Source: Lingula anatina (taxonomy: Eukaryota > Brachiopoda > Lingulata > Lingulida > Lingulidae). From it: a DNA stretch of 62,000 nt. The stretch spans positions 1-62,000 of the forward strand of contig NW_019775996.1 of assembly GCF_001039355.2 (NCBI RefSeq). Reading direction: 5' to 3'. The translations under genes and the position numbers were made by a program. Shown in pieces: positions 11,538 to 24,011 of this stretch (the first letter of the stretch is position 1; each line of letters begins with the position of its first letter). Under the pieces are notes generated by a model. The model was not told the origin of the DNA and did no database searches. It worked only from the letters and a program-made list of their open reading frames with translations.

Positions 11538-14500
11538 AATAAAAAGAGGGGGGAGGGTTGACAGAGTCATTCTTTTTGCGTACTTTAGCATGTGCGTACA
11601 AATATACGTTAACAATCCTGCAGTTTACTACCGACGAGATGGAAAGAGCCCAGGAATAATTACAGTTGATTGCAACAGCGAGATTAAACCGGTAAATCAG
11701 TCCACGTAGCGGGAATTAAGATGTTGTGATGGGAGAGATAGTGTTGAACATGACGCTGCGGTCGGCGTGACAAGTGACGTCACTCTTAAGACGTTATCAC
11801 AGGCGTTATATGACGCCGTTTGAAGAATATATTTATATATAAAGAATTAAGAAACAGGTGTTATATGACGCAGTTTGAAGAATTTACTTACATTAGGAAT
11901 TATGAAACAAATCTATTATGTAAACTTGTCAGAACTTGCTTATACTGTAATATATATTTTGTTCATTTATTCATATATTATTTCCATAAGTCATTTATTC
12001 ATCTATATAGATTAATCTGTTCAATTATTAACCAAGTAATTCGTTCGTTCATTTTTTTTTCAAATTTTTATCCTTTAAACCGATAAGCCGACAAGCAGAA
12101 AAATGTTGCAGTATATCTAAGTAGCATAATAACCATCCCCCCATCAAGAAATGTCCCCATCTCCTTATCAGTTCATAATGCGTTTTTGATGGTCTCAATT
12201 TTACAAAAAATCATTTGTAACACTTTATATCAGTATTAAGTTCAACCATTTTTTTTTTTTGCACTCGGTTACTCGGCAGTGGCACTCGTTGTTCAAGTAT
12301 GAATACTTTCTGACAGTTTTCTGAATTACCATTGTTGATCCACCTCCATTTTTGACCGTCTTCCGACAGAAAAATCAAGTGCATATCAATGTAAATTTGA
12401 AAAATTCTGGCCGTCTTCCGGACGGCCCTTCCATATAACGCCGTTGATTTCTAGATGTACAGAGAGACAGTAATCGACTGCATTGTATAAAACGAACGAC
12501 AACAGAATAGCACGTTGACAAAATGTATCTCTGAACTAAGACTGAAGGGTCACATCTCCAAGAGATAAACGGAGCGGTCAAGCGTTCACCAGGATATCGT
12601 CACGCCTTTGGCTCTAAATATTATCGTCAGCCTGTTTGAGAGAGACCACAGAATGTTGTGACCAGTATGTAATACAGGTGTTGTTTCACACACTTGTCTC
12701 AAGAAAGATACAAAGACTGTCAGTAATTATCTCGAATAGAAGACAGATAACAAACACGCGTGTTGGAATGCGTGATTTCGGCATGGAATTGGACATTTTC
12801 AGAATATTTTCAAAATAACTGTAATGTAAAGATATTCAAATTTATGGATATTTTGGTAGGCTATAATATTTACAAGCACGGACTGATACGTGGTTTTGAT
12901 AATCTGTTTAATATAAAGTAAACTCCAACCGATCAGATCAGTTTATATAAATAAAAACATATAAAACAGTAAAAATGGAGCGGTGAAGACTAAAAGAAAC
13001 TTGAGAGAGAGACACAGACTGAATTTTGCGTGTTTTCATTTCTTTGCCTCCAAATTCACGGGACTTTCGTGTCTTGGGACAATCTAGATTCCAATCAGGA
13101 CATATCTTGATAAATGATTGGCCTCATCAAAAAACAAGGAATTTAATCTCAGTTGGATTTGGTCGATTTGGGACAGTAAAATATCATTCGGGAGGGATAA
13201 TTGATAGTTTTGGAAAAATTGGGAATGATTTCCAGCTCTCTCTCGGGTGTCATGCCGCGGTTATTACTCTGGCACTATTTTAGAAGTGACCACAGTAATA
13301 AGTGAACTTTCGTATGTCAATGGCCGAACATTTGAAAATAGAGGTCTTTTGACAAAGGAGACATCTGGTGCGATTTATCTCATATTTTCGAAACGATTCC
13401 ATGAGCGATTTAAAAGAAATGATAAAAGCAGATCACGCGTTAATTAATTGTGTGATTTTCTCACACAAAGGCAAAATTCTCCTTAATAAATAAGTCTAAA
13501 ATGCACGATGCGTTTCAGTTATAATTGGATATCATTTTCTAATCTTAATGTTCATTTTTAAAAACTCTGATATATTTTATTTAGAAGACATTTAACAATT
13601 AAACAGAAGGAACATTCAAATCTCCAAATATGCAAACGTATACATACTTAATAGGGCCATTCGCAAAATACTGTATAACCTCTACTTTTCGGACAGGAAG
13701 CTCTTTTCTAATATATAATATAAACCACTCCTCTTTTACAACTGTCATGGATATTTCGTCTTCTATAAGTTGAAAAAGGCGCCCAGTTATTCATATTTTA
13801 GCAGATAATCTTGATATAATGACGGGATCCCATACGTGTGCAATATGGAAAAAGCGGGAAAGTTAATAGACCTTCGTGAAAAAGATCCGAATCTCAGGGT
13901 GACAAAGAGAACTTAATTAAGGGTATATAATGTATGCGCCTGTTCCTATCAAGTAATCGGCACCGTGGACTCCTACTAAGAGAGCCATTAATCGCTCAGG
14001 TACCGCTAAATGATGTCATGAGGTCGTCATACAAACGGTTTTTACTGTCGCATTTGATGGGACATGATTTCCTTGTCACGAGAGGCGCTGGTGCGTGGTT
14101 TGTATCCTGATGTTGTAACCGCATGTACATGTACATTGATCTACGCGTGTAATTATGTTTGGCAGGGTAATCACCTTACGGACGCACGCACACATTCCTG
14201 AACCTTGCCCATTACACACAAAATACAGGTATCTCAAGACTGAAAATACAATTATGTTCAAAGCAGGTCCTCATATGTGCATTTTTTTCTTTTAGTTAAA
14301 ATTCAATGTTTACTGCCAGAGAAGAATTTCATCAGCTGTGTTAAGTTATAAGAATGATGTGAATTTTTCTTTAGTCAACAGCTAATATTGATAGACATGA
14401 AAATATTGGAGGTAAAACCTATCTCAATATTAGCTGTTGACTGAAGAAAAATTCACATCATTCTTAATGTTTACTGCAAATTAAGAAAGATGGGTTTTAT

Positions 14501-16606
14501 AAATTAAGGTTCCCAGTAACCATGTTGTTAATTATGAGATTTAAGGAATGACATTTGTTCCAGTACGTGTCATTAGCTAGTTACACTTATCATATCCAAT
14601 AACCTATCTTGATTGTGCCCGAGTTTAATCGTCTTTTTAGGAGGTCGTTTTCAGAACACGGGACTACCTTTGTATATCTTATTTGATGATAATTCATTTT
14701 GCTTATATTTGTACGAGTTAAGACTGTTGGTTGTCTTCGCAACTTGTATATAGGTATGTACCCTACAGATAGATGCCGTTTCGTGGATTCTCGGTTAAAA
14801 ATGTAAGGAAATAATGCAGCTATTAAATAATTATCTATGTAGGTATAATTGCAATACGGGGAGTAATCTTTATCTTTGTTCTTACACTTCTGATAAATAA
14901 ATAAATATGAGGTATCAAAATCTATCAAAGTACGTTATTTGCAATGCAAAGATTTGTGCTGTCTTCCCTTATTCCTTACACTTATGATAGGTTAATCGAC
15001 ACATCGAAAATAATTGAGGATAATTTTCATTATCTTTGTGTAATTACCTTGTGTTTTGGTCAGAATATTTAACCTGGGGGACCATGACTTTCATCTCCCT
15101 TTCGTGATAAAAAACAACCACTTTTCACCTTAAAGTTCACGAGGAGTTTCATGGTCGAAATATGACGGTCATCGTCTGTCTTGAGACATTTATTAAACCC
15201 CATATTCCTTTGTGTGGACTCTTTGAAGTCATAAATACTTTCACACCTGAGCTTAAGGTCATTAGCACATTAGCACAAACACTTCTACTTAATATTGATT
15301 AGCGTTAAAATGGAGCACAATGACTGTCAGATATTTGATAAACTAATAAGGCTCTATTCCCATAGATTTTAGATCGATCTATCCCCGCGGGGAGTCTCAC
15401 TAGATTACTTTCAGATAATCCGACTTAAATGTCCGTCCCGCCTACTACAAGCTGTAAGGGGGTAATTAACTTTCGTGTCCGCCCGGCTGACAGCTATTTA
15501 GCGTGAACCCCCAGGGAGTTAGGTCGATCTAAAGTAGGTCGATCTAATCTATGGAAATGGGGTGCAAGACTTTTGTTATGGTACTAATTGCTGGCCCGGG
15601 GGCAGGGATTCCTCTTTCCTTTAGAAGATTCCACTTACTTCCCCTTATCCCCCACAAAATACAGTACAAAAAACAAGCGGACCGTTTAGTTCTGTGTCTA
15701 GCACCCCATTTCCATAGATTAGATCGACCTACTTTAGATCGACCTAACTCCCTAGTGGTTCACGCTAAATAGCTGTCAGCCGGGCGGACACGAAAGTTAA
15801 TTACCCCTTTACAGCTTGTAGTAGGCGGGACGGACATTTAAGTCGGATTATCTGAAAGTAATCTAGTGAGACTCCCCGCGGGGATAGATCGATCTAAAAT
15901 CTATGGGAATAGAGCCTTACATAATACTGGCGGTAATATATGTAAGTCGACATCATGTTTTTTTCGTCAATTTTACCCCTTTCTCCCCTTTAAGGAAACT
16001 TCTGGCTTCGCATTGCATCCTATATGAATACTGGCAGATTGTAAGTGTTTTATAAAAGCATATTTATAGATGCATCGTTCTCTTTATAATTCCACAGACC
16101 GTTTCCAAATCCATTTTCATAGCGAGATTGATAGTTATTTTGAAGCAGAGCTGTACAGAATGTCTCGGGAAGATGGAAAAACTCCTGATTTAAGTGCAAC
16201 TGCAAAAACAAATTACAGGCTTCTTATAATGGGCAGAGCGGTTACAACTGTTTTGTGGGGTCTAAGGTTATTTATAAACCTACCAAACAATTTAGAAGAA
16301 ATAAAAAATCCCCCTTTGAAAGCGACACTATAATCATGGTCATGTTTTCTGGATTTAGCCTGTAATATGTAAATCTCAATGAAACCATTACAAGTACCAC
16401 TGACCACAAATAAGTTTATTTTTGAATCAAATAGATTTTGAATATATCACTGAGCATAACATTCAAATGAATTTCCTTTATTTGTAGCCATTTCGTCTAG
16501 GTTGCGTGTACCACCTCGTTTGTTTCTCGTGCATATTCCTACCGCGAAGACCCTTGCGTAATTTAAAACTTCGTGTTACTTGAAAAATGTAGTTTTATCG
16601 ATGGTG

Positions 16607-16647
<41 letters not shown>

Positions 16648-18308
16648 TAATAATAATAATGATGATAGTAATAACACTTGGAGTCATATGAGAATAGTTG
16701 AGCTGAAATAGAAAATAAAGCAAATTAACAATAAATAAGGGGGGGCGTTATAATTTGAAAAACCCAATGTTCCTCTTTCGTGTCTTTGTGAGGGAATTCA
16801 CCAAATATACCTGAAACACCAGATTGATGGTGCTCGTTGTAACAATGACAAGAGTCATGCCATGATCGAATGGACAGATGTGGCGCGTCCTGTATTTGTA
16901 ATTAACAGATTTTTTTCCCATGTGGTAACAATGAAAGTTTGTCATATGACGATGTGAAAAAAGACATTGCCGTTAACAACGTCTGATTTTGTAACACACG
17001 GTGAATTATGTGTCTTCTTCAAGCGAGTCGAAGCTCGAAATGGCAGTAAAAATGTGAACAATCGTGATAATTTGGCATCATTATGGACAAGATAAAGTAA
17101 TATTCGGCGGTAACATACAAGTAACTGTACTTGTACTGTTATTGAAGTGTAATCAAATAACATTTTATTGTACATATACTTTTCAAACTGTCAACTTTCG
17201 ACGGTAAGTCTTTTTTTTTTAATCTGAAAGAAAAAGTTGCAAACTATTGACGATAAAGTATTCAATCACGCAACTGCGGGAACATATTTTCATATCTACG
17301 TACTTCCACCTGTTTTGTTGCATAGAGTTGTGTTATCAGAGTGACCTATGACCCCGATCTTTCAATTATGCTTTTAGTCATACAAGGAGCGTCACACCTT
17401 TATATTGCAAAACACATACGATGTTACAAAAATGAATAAAGGGATAACAACTTCATTTTGGCTTATTATAAAAAGGGTAGCCGTCTATGGACGTCACGAG
17501 GTCTGATGGAAAATGCAGATTCCAAAATAATTGCGATAACCGCAGTTTTGGTGGTTAAATAGAATTCAGAATGTTTTCATTAGTAGTTTGCATTGTATTT
17601 ATCGCGAATATCGATCTCATACGAAGAGTTGTTGTCCCTCTAACGACAAGCTGCTGAAATCTCGAGAAACATTCAAATTTTGCCACAGAAAGGTCTAATG
17701 CTGTTTTTATGCTTTTAAACAATATCCAATATAATTGGAGTATGTGTTTCATTTCTATATATTTATTTTTCTTTTCTTTTTTTCTTTTTCTATCTTTTTT
17801 TTTCGGGGGGGGGGGGGGGAGGAAGTGTCAATAAATGTCGTGAATCATGACTCGATGGTTGGTCACAATACAATACTGGTGTACTTTTGAAAGCTGATGT
17901 CATAACCACCGGCTCATTGCCACAAGAACTTTGCGAGGTACTCAATTCTCAGTCATAACAAGCGAACGGTGATGAAATGAAATGCCCTCGACGGTGCTCC
18001 ATACTATGACAGGTGCTCCATACTTCGACAATAGATGTCAGCACTGGCTTGAACGACTTGAATCTCATTTCTTTATTCTCTACTTCTAACTATGACGGAC
18101 TTAGCTACAAATAGAAAAATAAATAAATAATTCAATAAAATTTGCTAAAAATGCAAATAAAAATAAATATATAAATAAAGTAATAATCATTATCACAAAT
18201 TAATAAATCAGTAAAAGCGATAACTTTTTCATCATGTGGTAGCTATTGTGGCATATTGCAATATATGTATATCAACAAAGCTTAGATCTTTTTGCTTCAG
18301 CCCAGGGA

Positions 18309-18354
<46 letters not shown>

Positions 18355-19609
18355 TAAAAACAAGTACGCATTGTAAGCCTTTTCATTCTGTAACATACAG
18401 TAGTCATGGTAGCATATCGCATTGTATTATATATAAACGTCTTCCAATTGTTAAATATCACCCCCTATTGTATTCAGTCCAGAGTTACTCCCGAGGTGCG
18501 GGGATGCAGGCCTGTCTGACCATGATGCCTCTACACGGCCCCAGTCCTGAGAGAGGGAGCGGGGGTTTTGAAGTCACCGCCACACAGGATACCTTCGCAC
18601 CTGGTGACATCGTACCAGGTAATTCTGAATACCAAGAACTGGAGAGCGATTCCTAGAGTACAACGAATCTACTAATGAAGTAAACACCCCACAAAGAACG
18701 TTATTATAACGTTATAACAAAACAAAAAGAAAAATGGTAACGTTATAATATAATCCCTAGAGTACAACAAATCAAGTAATAGAGTGAAAAACCAGGAAAT
18801 GCAGAACGTTATTGTAACGGTACCATAACGCTAATATAACCCAAAAATCGTAATGGTAACGTTGTAGTAACGCTCTATGTTAGCTGGAAAGGAAACTGAA
18901 TTCCTTGAAATATATTGAGAGGACTGGGTACAGTTGAAATCGTGATTTCTTCGCTCACTCCTGATTTACTGCTCGTCCTGAAAATTTCCCAATTTTTTTT
19001 TTAGATATCTTGTCCAATATCAACCAGGTACCCACAAACAGACAAACCAACGCCTTCTAATCGTTGGCGAATGTAATACGTTTACTTTTTCCGTACAAAT
19101 TCACTCATTTTAACTATTGTTTTATATAACATTTTTACTGCCACGAGGCAATACCTGTAATGGGTCCGGACTTTTTACAAAAGATAACTATTTGCAAAAC
19201 AAACACACCACAATCCTGACCAAAGTACCGATTCTTCTACAAAATGACAACGTGCAATATCCCGGCCACAATTCTCTCTCTCTTCTCTCTCCAGTGACAA
19301 TAAGCGGGATCAGGCCGTTCAAGGGCTTCTTACTCCAGGCCAGAACACCGAGAGATGACACCATCGTGGGTACCTTCGAGCCGCCTCCAGAGGGCGTTCG
19401 GTATCTGGCAGAGTGTGGAGACAGGAACAGTGTCACCCACTCCAATCCCAACCTCAAGTCCTCTGTCACCGTGTTCTGGAGGGCGCCACGGTCGGGGCTG
19501 CTGAGGAGTATACGGTTCTAGTGAGTACCAATAGTAACCTTTCTGTTAATTTTTTCACGTTGTATTGTAAAGTTTACTGAACACATTTGGATTTAAGACT
19601 CAAAATAAA

Positions 19610-19652
<43 letters not shown>

Positions 19653-21081
19653 GTCATTATCATTATTATCAGTATTATTAGATTTTTAGCTATTTCGTAT
19701 CTAAATTTTCTTCCACCAGCAGCGATAAAATCTTAATAAGGATAGTTTGTAAAGCAAAGCACTTTTTGGTCTATTGTATTCTGTAATTTACGGCTATAAA
19801 TTATACGCCCATTGATGCATTTTAATGACTTATAAACATGCGTTGTTTGTGTCTGCCGCTGTTGATTGATTGACCTTTTGTTCAAAACGTGAAATATATA
19901 ATTTCATAACTTTTTTCAAATACATTAAGGAAGGAATCACCAGATCTTTTATGATTTTGATTTGAAATTAAAAAAAGGGTATATTTCAGTAATTTGTCAA
20001 CCTCACGTGCTACTGCCCATGAATGTGGGGGCTCGAACAGATACGAGCAGCGTTACCTGCGATATTTTTATTCATTTTTGGTTATTTGCTTTATAGTTCT
20101 TTACGCTTACAGCATCTGAAACGTTATACAGTGTATTTGTTAATTTGTTTTTATAAATTCCGTTTTCTAATTGTATTACTTCATTGTAGTACGGTTGTCG
20201 TACACGCCCCTTTTGAGATGTCTTTCAAATTTGTTATAATGATGCACTTCACCTCCAATTGTATATGCTTATTTTTTTTCTTATTAATGCATTTTCATAA
20301 TTTTTTAAAATAATGTTTTCCTTCTGATGCTCTTATTTCATTCCATAGCGTAACAGTGGTAGAGTCATTTAGCCAGATCTACCGTAAACTAACTTCAGAG
20401 ATCGTCATATCAGAGTTGGACGTTGTTCAAGCGGGTAAGACACTGGATAGTTCACAGATCAACGGCTCTTCAAGTGCATATTATCATGTGACGGTTCCCT
20501 GGCGGAATCATAGTCTACGCAGGGGTTAATTTCTTATCATTATAAATGATGATTTATACCCAAAAATCAAAACCGATTTTAGTAGTTTGTTTTGCATAAA
20601 ATGAATAAAACTCTCAAAAATTTGATAAACGTGACTCCAGGGTAGACTTGGAAATTTTTTCTGCGAAAGCAATTTCTAATACAACTCGTATTCTTGTTGT
20701 GGTCGATTAAAGGGAACGTGCAGCATTTGCAGCGTGGTACCACCACCACCACCGGTGCTTGCATTAAAAAATTCCATCGTTCATAGAATCGAAAATCGAC
20801 AACAGGGCCTTCGCAGCTTACATTCCAAATCCAGTTCGAAAGACAGGCACCCGACATTGTTATGTGATAATTGCACTTGGTGAGATGGCCTGATATGTGA
20901 AGTATCTCACATTTTATTTAAGATTTAATTATTTAAGATCAAAATATTTTTCTATTCTATTTTGTCATCAGCGCAACGTTCGTGGAGGAGTTTGCCACAA
21001 TCTATCGTAAGCTATCCTCCCGACCAATCGTTGAGGTGCACGTGCACGAACCCAAGACAACCCCAAGGCCAAAGCCTGTTG
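9693..21081 (+). CDS. Secreted reeler-domain protein with alternative last exons (3' end not found)
   Basis: Exons 9717-9759 (or from an in-frame upstream ATG at 9693), 18478-18618, 19295-19520, then either 20349-20434 or 20972-21081. A signal peptide (MILAVLICLSTVA) leads into a reeler domain: ACLTMMPLHG, an APGDIVPVTISG strand, FKGFLLQAR, VGTFEPP, AECGDRNSVTHSN, KSSVTVFWRAP. These are the landmarks of the reelin-type domain found in reelin, F-spondin, ferric-chelate reductase 1 and invertebrate defence proteins. Phases 1, 1, 2 match at every junction. The last exons end in phase 1 with a donor, so the protein continues, but no following exon could be assigned before 23742. Function beyond secretion and the domain is unknown. 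Confidence 0.8.
9717..9759 (+). CDS. Reeler gene exon 1: signal peptide
   Basis: Encodes MILAVLICLSTVAT and one extra base, donor G|GTAAGT (phase 1). An in-frame ATG at 9693 in a stronger start context (GAGATGG) would add MEYCSRDA before the hydrophobic core; an in-frame TGA just upstream (9660-9662) closes the frame. Either start leaves a signal peptide. Confidence 0.7.
11459..11540 (+). repeat. A-run / AAT / AATA microsatellite
   Basis: About 20 A, then (AAT)n, then (AATA)n. The neighbouring short reverse-strand frame translates to a Tyr/Phe low-complexity run and is not a gene. Confidence 0.9.
14350..14465. repeat. Foldback hairpin, 42-bp near-perfect stem
   Basis: Left arm AAGAATGATGTGAATTTTTC... 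(14350-14391) and right arm ...TTCACATCATTCTT (14424-14465) are inverted copies with one internal mismatch, around a 32-base spacer. The central part TCAACAGCTAATATT recurs singly near 58050-58075 and 60793-60810, so this is a dispersed foldback family rather than a one-off palindrome. Confidence 0.8.
15350..15564 (-). mobile_element. Harbinger-like MITE, copy 2 (215 bp)
   Basis: Starts GGCTCTATTCCC after TAA (15347-15349) and ends GGAAATGGGGTG before CAA (TAA with one change). Exactly 215 bp, opposite orientation to copies 1 and 3. Confidence 0.8.
15701..15916 (+). mobile_element. Harbinger-like MITE, copy 3 (216 bp)
   Basis: Starts GCACCCCATTTCC (one extra base at the tip) and ends GGGAATAGAGCC, followed by TTA. 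It lies 136 bp from copy 2 in opposite orientation, so the pair forms a long inverted repeat. Confidence 0.8.
16610..16665 (+). repeat. (AAT)n microsatellite
   Basis: Run of TAA/AAT triplets with a few interruptions. Confidence 0.9.
18309..18353 (+). repeat. (ATT)n microsatellite
   Basis: About 15 ATT triplets, 125 bp upstream of reeler exon 2. Confidence 0.9.
18478..18618 (+). CDS. Reeler gene exon 2: reeler domain N-terminal part
   Basis: Acceptor TATTCAG at 18477, donor CCAG|GTAATT, phases 1 and 1. Encodes SYSRGAGMQACLTMMPLHG and then GGFEVTATQDTFAPGDIVP, the first conserved cysteine and early strands of the reeler fold. Confidence 0.8.
19295..19520 (+). CDS. Reeler gene exon 3: reeler domain core
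   Basis: Acceptor in a long pyrimidine tract (CTCTCTTCTCTCTCCAG), donor TTCTA|GTGAGT, phases 1 and 2. Encodes VTISGIRPFKGFLLQAR, VGTFEPPPEG, the second cysteine in LAECGD, NSVTHSNP and SSVTVFWRAP, the most diagnostic reeler motifs. The following TAG is created only by reading across the donor. Confidence 0.85.
19609..19652 (+). repeat. (ATT)n microsatellite
   Basis: Run of ATT triplets 90 bp after the exon 3 donor. Confidence 0.9.
20349..20434 (+). CDS. Reeler gene exon 4a (alternative)
   Basis: Acceptor TTCCATAG, donor GCGG|GTAAGA, entry phase 2, exit phase 1, 86 nt. Encodes YVTVVESFSQIYRKLTSE then VISELDVVQAG, the last strands of the reeler domain. Homologous to exon 4b; both have length 2 mod 3 and the same phases, so using both in series would break the frame. 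Confidence 0.75.
20972..21081 (+). CDS. Reeler gene exon 4b (alternative)
   Basis: Acceptor GTCATCAG, donor GTTG|GTGAGA, entry phase 2, exit phase 1, 110 nt. Encodes YATFVEEFATIYRKLSSR then EVHVHEPKTTPRPKPVG. Compared with 4a, the domain end is conserved (FxxIYRKL) but the tail is a Pro/Thr/Lys linker instead of the acidic VISELDVV tail. Confidence 0.75.
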
Positions 21082-23741
21082 GTGAGAACACTGGTCACGT
21101 GTCCATGTTTCGCACCATATAGCATGCTTCTGTGCTGGTCTTGTCTAGCTTATGTATTTATACTTTAACTTGGGCATTTTTGTATGTGACATTCTGGTAA
21201 CTTACCTTGATATTTATTCTTCTTCGTTATGGAGACAGTTTGGTGTCTTCTTTTTGGTCTTATAAATTAGGTCCAAGCGAGTGCGTCGATGTCAGCTTAT
21301 ATATTGTTCGTTGGTGCATTAAAAGCAGGTAAATGGAAAAAAGCGAGTGGTTTGAAATGGTGAATTGGGTCTTATTAACGTAAAATTCCAAGAGAAGATT
21401 TGGTAGGGTAAATGTATGCGGTATTCTTTGTGAGATAAAAGAATGTTATATTTGGCTATGTCATGAAATATGGACGGAACTGAAATTCACCATAGCTCTC
21501 AGGGTTTTATGTTACTCGTATTCCTTGATACTTGGGCTCACTAAAGTGGTCTACATGCGGCATATTATGTATTGCTTGTATTCCTTTCAATTTTACTTTT
21601 TTGTCATTTTGGTATTTCGATCTGAAATGACAGAAAACAATTGTGAACTGGTTACATTGCGTTTGCTGTGGTTTAACATTTCGTGACCTTGTGAAGTTTT
21701 CTTTACTAATACTACATCTACATCTACCGAAACTTAAAAAGTCATTATATGCACCGCGCCAAATGTTTTCACCCCCTTTGTCTCTTTGTTTGTTTGTTTG
21801 TTTGTTTGTTATTTCCTATTGACTTTATATTATTTTTGTGACCTGTGGCGTTTTCTCGAAGGAAGGTGAACATGCAGTTAACAGCTCCTCGCTTTTAATG
21901 TTGTGATTTGCGTAATATAATATAATATAATATAATATAATATAATATAATATAATATAATATAATATAATATCTGCTTCTGCAAAGTAACGTCGTGAAT
22001 CACGTAAGTTAAAAATTACGACTGAGGACAAAGATGTGATGATTTCACAATGCATATATAGTCAGACATGAAAGGTGACAACCCTGAAAGTTAACGTGCT
22101 TCAGACATACTATAGCCTTAGAATAATAATGATACATATTTATTACAACTCATATCAGTTGGATTGCACAATTTTAGGGCTTAGTTAGAATCTGATAATT
22201 GCTGGCTTTGAAATTTACGAATGGATTTTACGGATCTGTTCAATCCTGAAACATTCTCGTCTACCTGAGGAGAATACAACCCAAATTGCGTCATAAATGG
22301 GGTTCGCAGGTACCAGTAATACGACGACAATGTGGACATCAATATCAGACACAATTGGTCATAACATCATCATGTCTTAATCAATCTTATCTGCCCCAAT
22401 TTTTGCCGCCATGGCGGGAGTGTCTGTAGCTGCGGTAAGGTAAGATTCCACCAGTTATGATTCCTCTTTAACCAGTGCCGTGTGTGGTGTGACCGAGATA
22501 GAATTGATCCTACAAGTTCAAGATATGTGAAAGGGGGAGGGGTTGGCCGCCATTCAAATTCCCTTTTTACCTGCTTCTACTCAAGTAACGCCACTGGTCC
22601 AACGGCTAGTAAATAATGCTTACTCCTAGCGTTATGGCTTTAATCTATTTTTCATTTACCAAATTAAATTATTTTAATCGCCATTTTGACATTTAGTACT
22701 TATTATCTTTTCTTTAAATAACACTTCAGTGTCCGCCCGCCAGTTATAAAGATGAATAAGTTGGCATCTAATTTTGTAGGATTATAGAAGAGCTAATAGT
22801 CTCTTATCCTGTCCTCTTTAAATAATTATATCCAGTAAGATTTATAATGGAAGTTGTTTTTTTTTGTTTTTTTTTTTTTGAAAAAAAAGCAGTTGCTTCG
22901 GGTATTTTGGCTCTTTGCACCAGTGATCACACTTCGTTCTTTCTCTCTGACAAATATTGCGTAAAATGCCTCACCCTAAAAAAGCAAACATACCGCCTGC
23001 ACTATTACCCAACTAATATAAGTGTGTGTGGAGTAATGGCTTACCAAGCATATGAATCATTTTGTCCTTCGTGTCAACCTCGTTTTGTATTTGTCAAGAT
23101 GAATAATTGGGACTTTGAGGAACACTCAGGTGTCGGGACGGAGTGGGAAGACATATTGTTATTGTCGTCCATGGTGACCGTCCCTGTGACCCCGCCTCAG
23201 TCACGGATATAGCCCCGGTGTGACGGGACCTGTTTAGAACAAAGACGACAGCGGGCGAGGTGACACCCGAGCGTGCCGCGACAAAACGTGACTGAGTTCA
23301 GAGAATCATTTGTCAATTTATCCACGGCGCAAAACATTACAAAACGAAGAAAAGCGAAAATAAGGCACAGAGGAAAAACGGTGGATATATCTTATTTTGT
23401 TCCAGTGCACTGCATATCTTATATTGGACAAGGAATATAAATTATTTCACTAAAAAGAAAGGTCGCGTTTATACTGGACGGCGACAGTACCACCTGTGTC
23501 ATCATTAAAAGTAGGAAAAAGATTACTCCGTCTGATACATATTCCGCCTTTTCATTTGGATAACAGTACCGGAGTAGCATAAACATTGGCATAAGCTTTT
23601 ATCAGAGGAAACAAAGAGCCAGTTGTCTATTCTTGACGGGATTTCGCCAGATTTCTTGAGAATTTCATTGCACTTTCGTGCTAAACAGCGCCTTTACGCC
23701 AAAGCTCCAAAGTTCACGGTTTGCTAGACAACAGAACCACC
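21082..23741 (+). other. Region between reeler exons and TSR gene start
   Basis: No firm exon. Contains a TTTG run near 21785-21810 and a (TATAA)n array at 21914-21972. The last 500 bp are the expected promoter/5'UTR of the TSR gene. A possible small exon at 21268-21325 was considered and not accepted. Confidence 0.5.
21914..21972 (+). repeat. (TATAA)n microsatellite
   Basis: About eleven TATAA units in perfect register. Confidence 0.95.
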
Positions 23742-23952
23742 ATGCGTCTTGTATTAACGTACTTGACGTTAACTGTATGTCTTAAAGTGGCTCTGGCGGC
23801 GTCCCTGGGGCCGTGGAGCGAGTGGGGCGCCTGTTCTTCCTCCTGTGGTAACGGTCTACAGATCAGGGAGAGAGAATGTGTTGGAGAGGGCCTCTGTGAC
23901 GGCCAGACAGTGGAGGGGAGGTCGTGTTACGCCGGGCAGTGCGGGGGAGTAG
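23742..23952 (+). CDS. TSR gene exon 1: signal peptide + TSR1
   Basis: [19 protein letters not shown] is a clear signal peptide, followed directly by [16 protein letters not shown] and a six-cysteine TSR ending AGQC. Keeping phase 1 with the next exon requires the donor GTCTGT at 23953, which is weak; the nearby GTAGGT at 23949 would shift frame. The donor region is duplicated in the intron at about 24013-24055. Confidence 0.75.
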
Positions 23953-23979
23953 GTCTGTAGGTTAAATTACGATAAATAA

Positions 23980-24011
<32 letters not shown>

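Larger units (their letters stand above)
9760..18477 (+). other. Reeler gene intron 1 (8.7 kb)
   Basis: No exon was recognised on either strand. It holds an A/AAT/AATA microsatellite at 11459-11540, a 54-bp-spaced tandem pair around 11801-11882 (shared TTATATGACGC.GTTTGAAGAA), the hairpin at 14350-14465, an inverted MITE pair at 15350-15916, an (AAT)n run at 16610-16665, a TTTTC tract then G-run at 17758-17820 and an (ATT)n run at 18309-18353. Confidence 0.6.

Noticed and set aside
16070-16333. 87-aa plus-strand frame in reeler intron 1
   Set aside because: No recognisable domain; normal composition but isolated and unsupported.
21268-21325. Possible small exon (AAATTAG|GTCCAAGC ... AAAGCAG|GTAAAT) after the reeler exons
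   Set aside because: Poor pyrimidine tract, exit phase 2 that does not fit the phase 1 TSR exons, and no family resemblance.
22847-23212. 121-aa frame starting in a T-run
   Set aside because: Begins with poly-Phe from low complexity and shows no motif or splice support.
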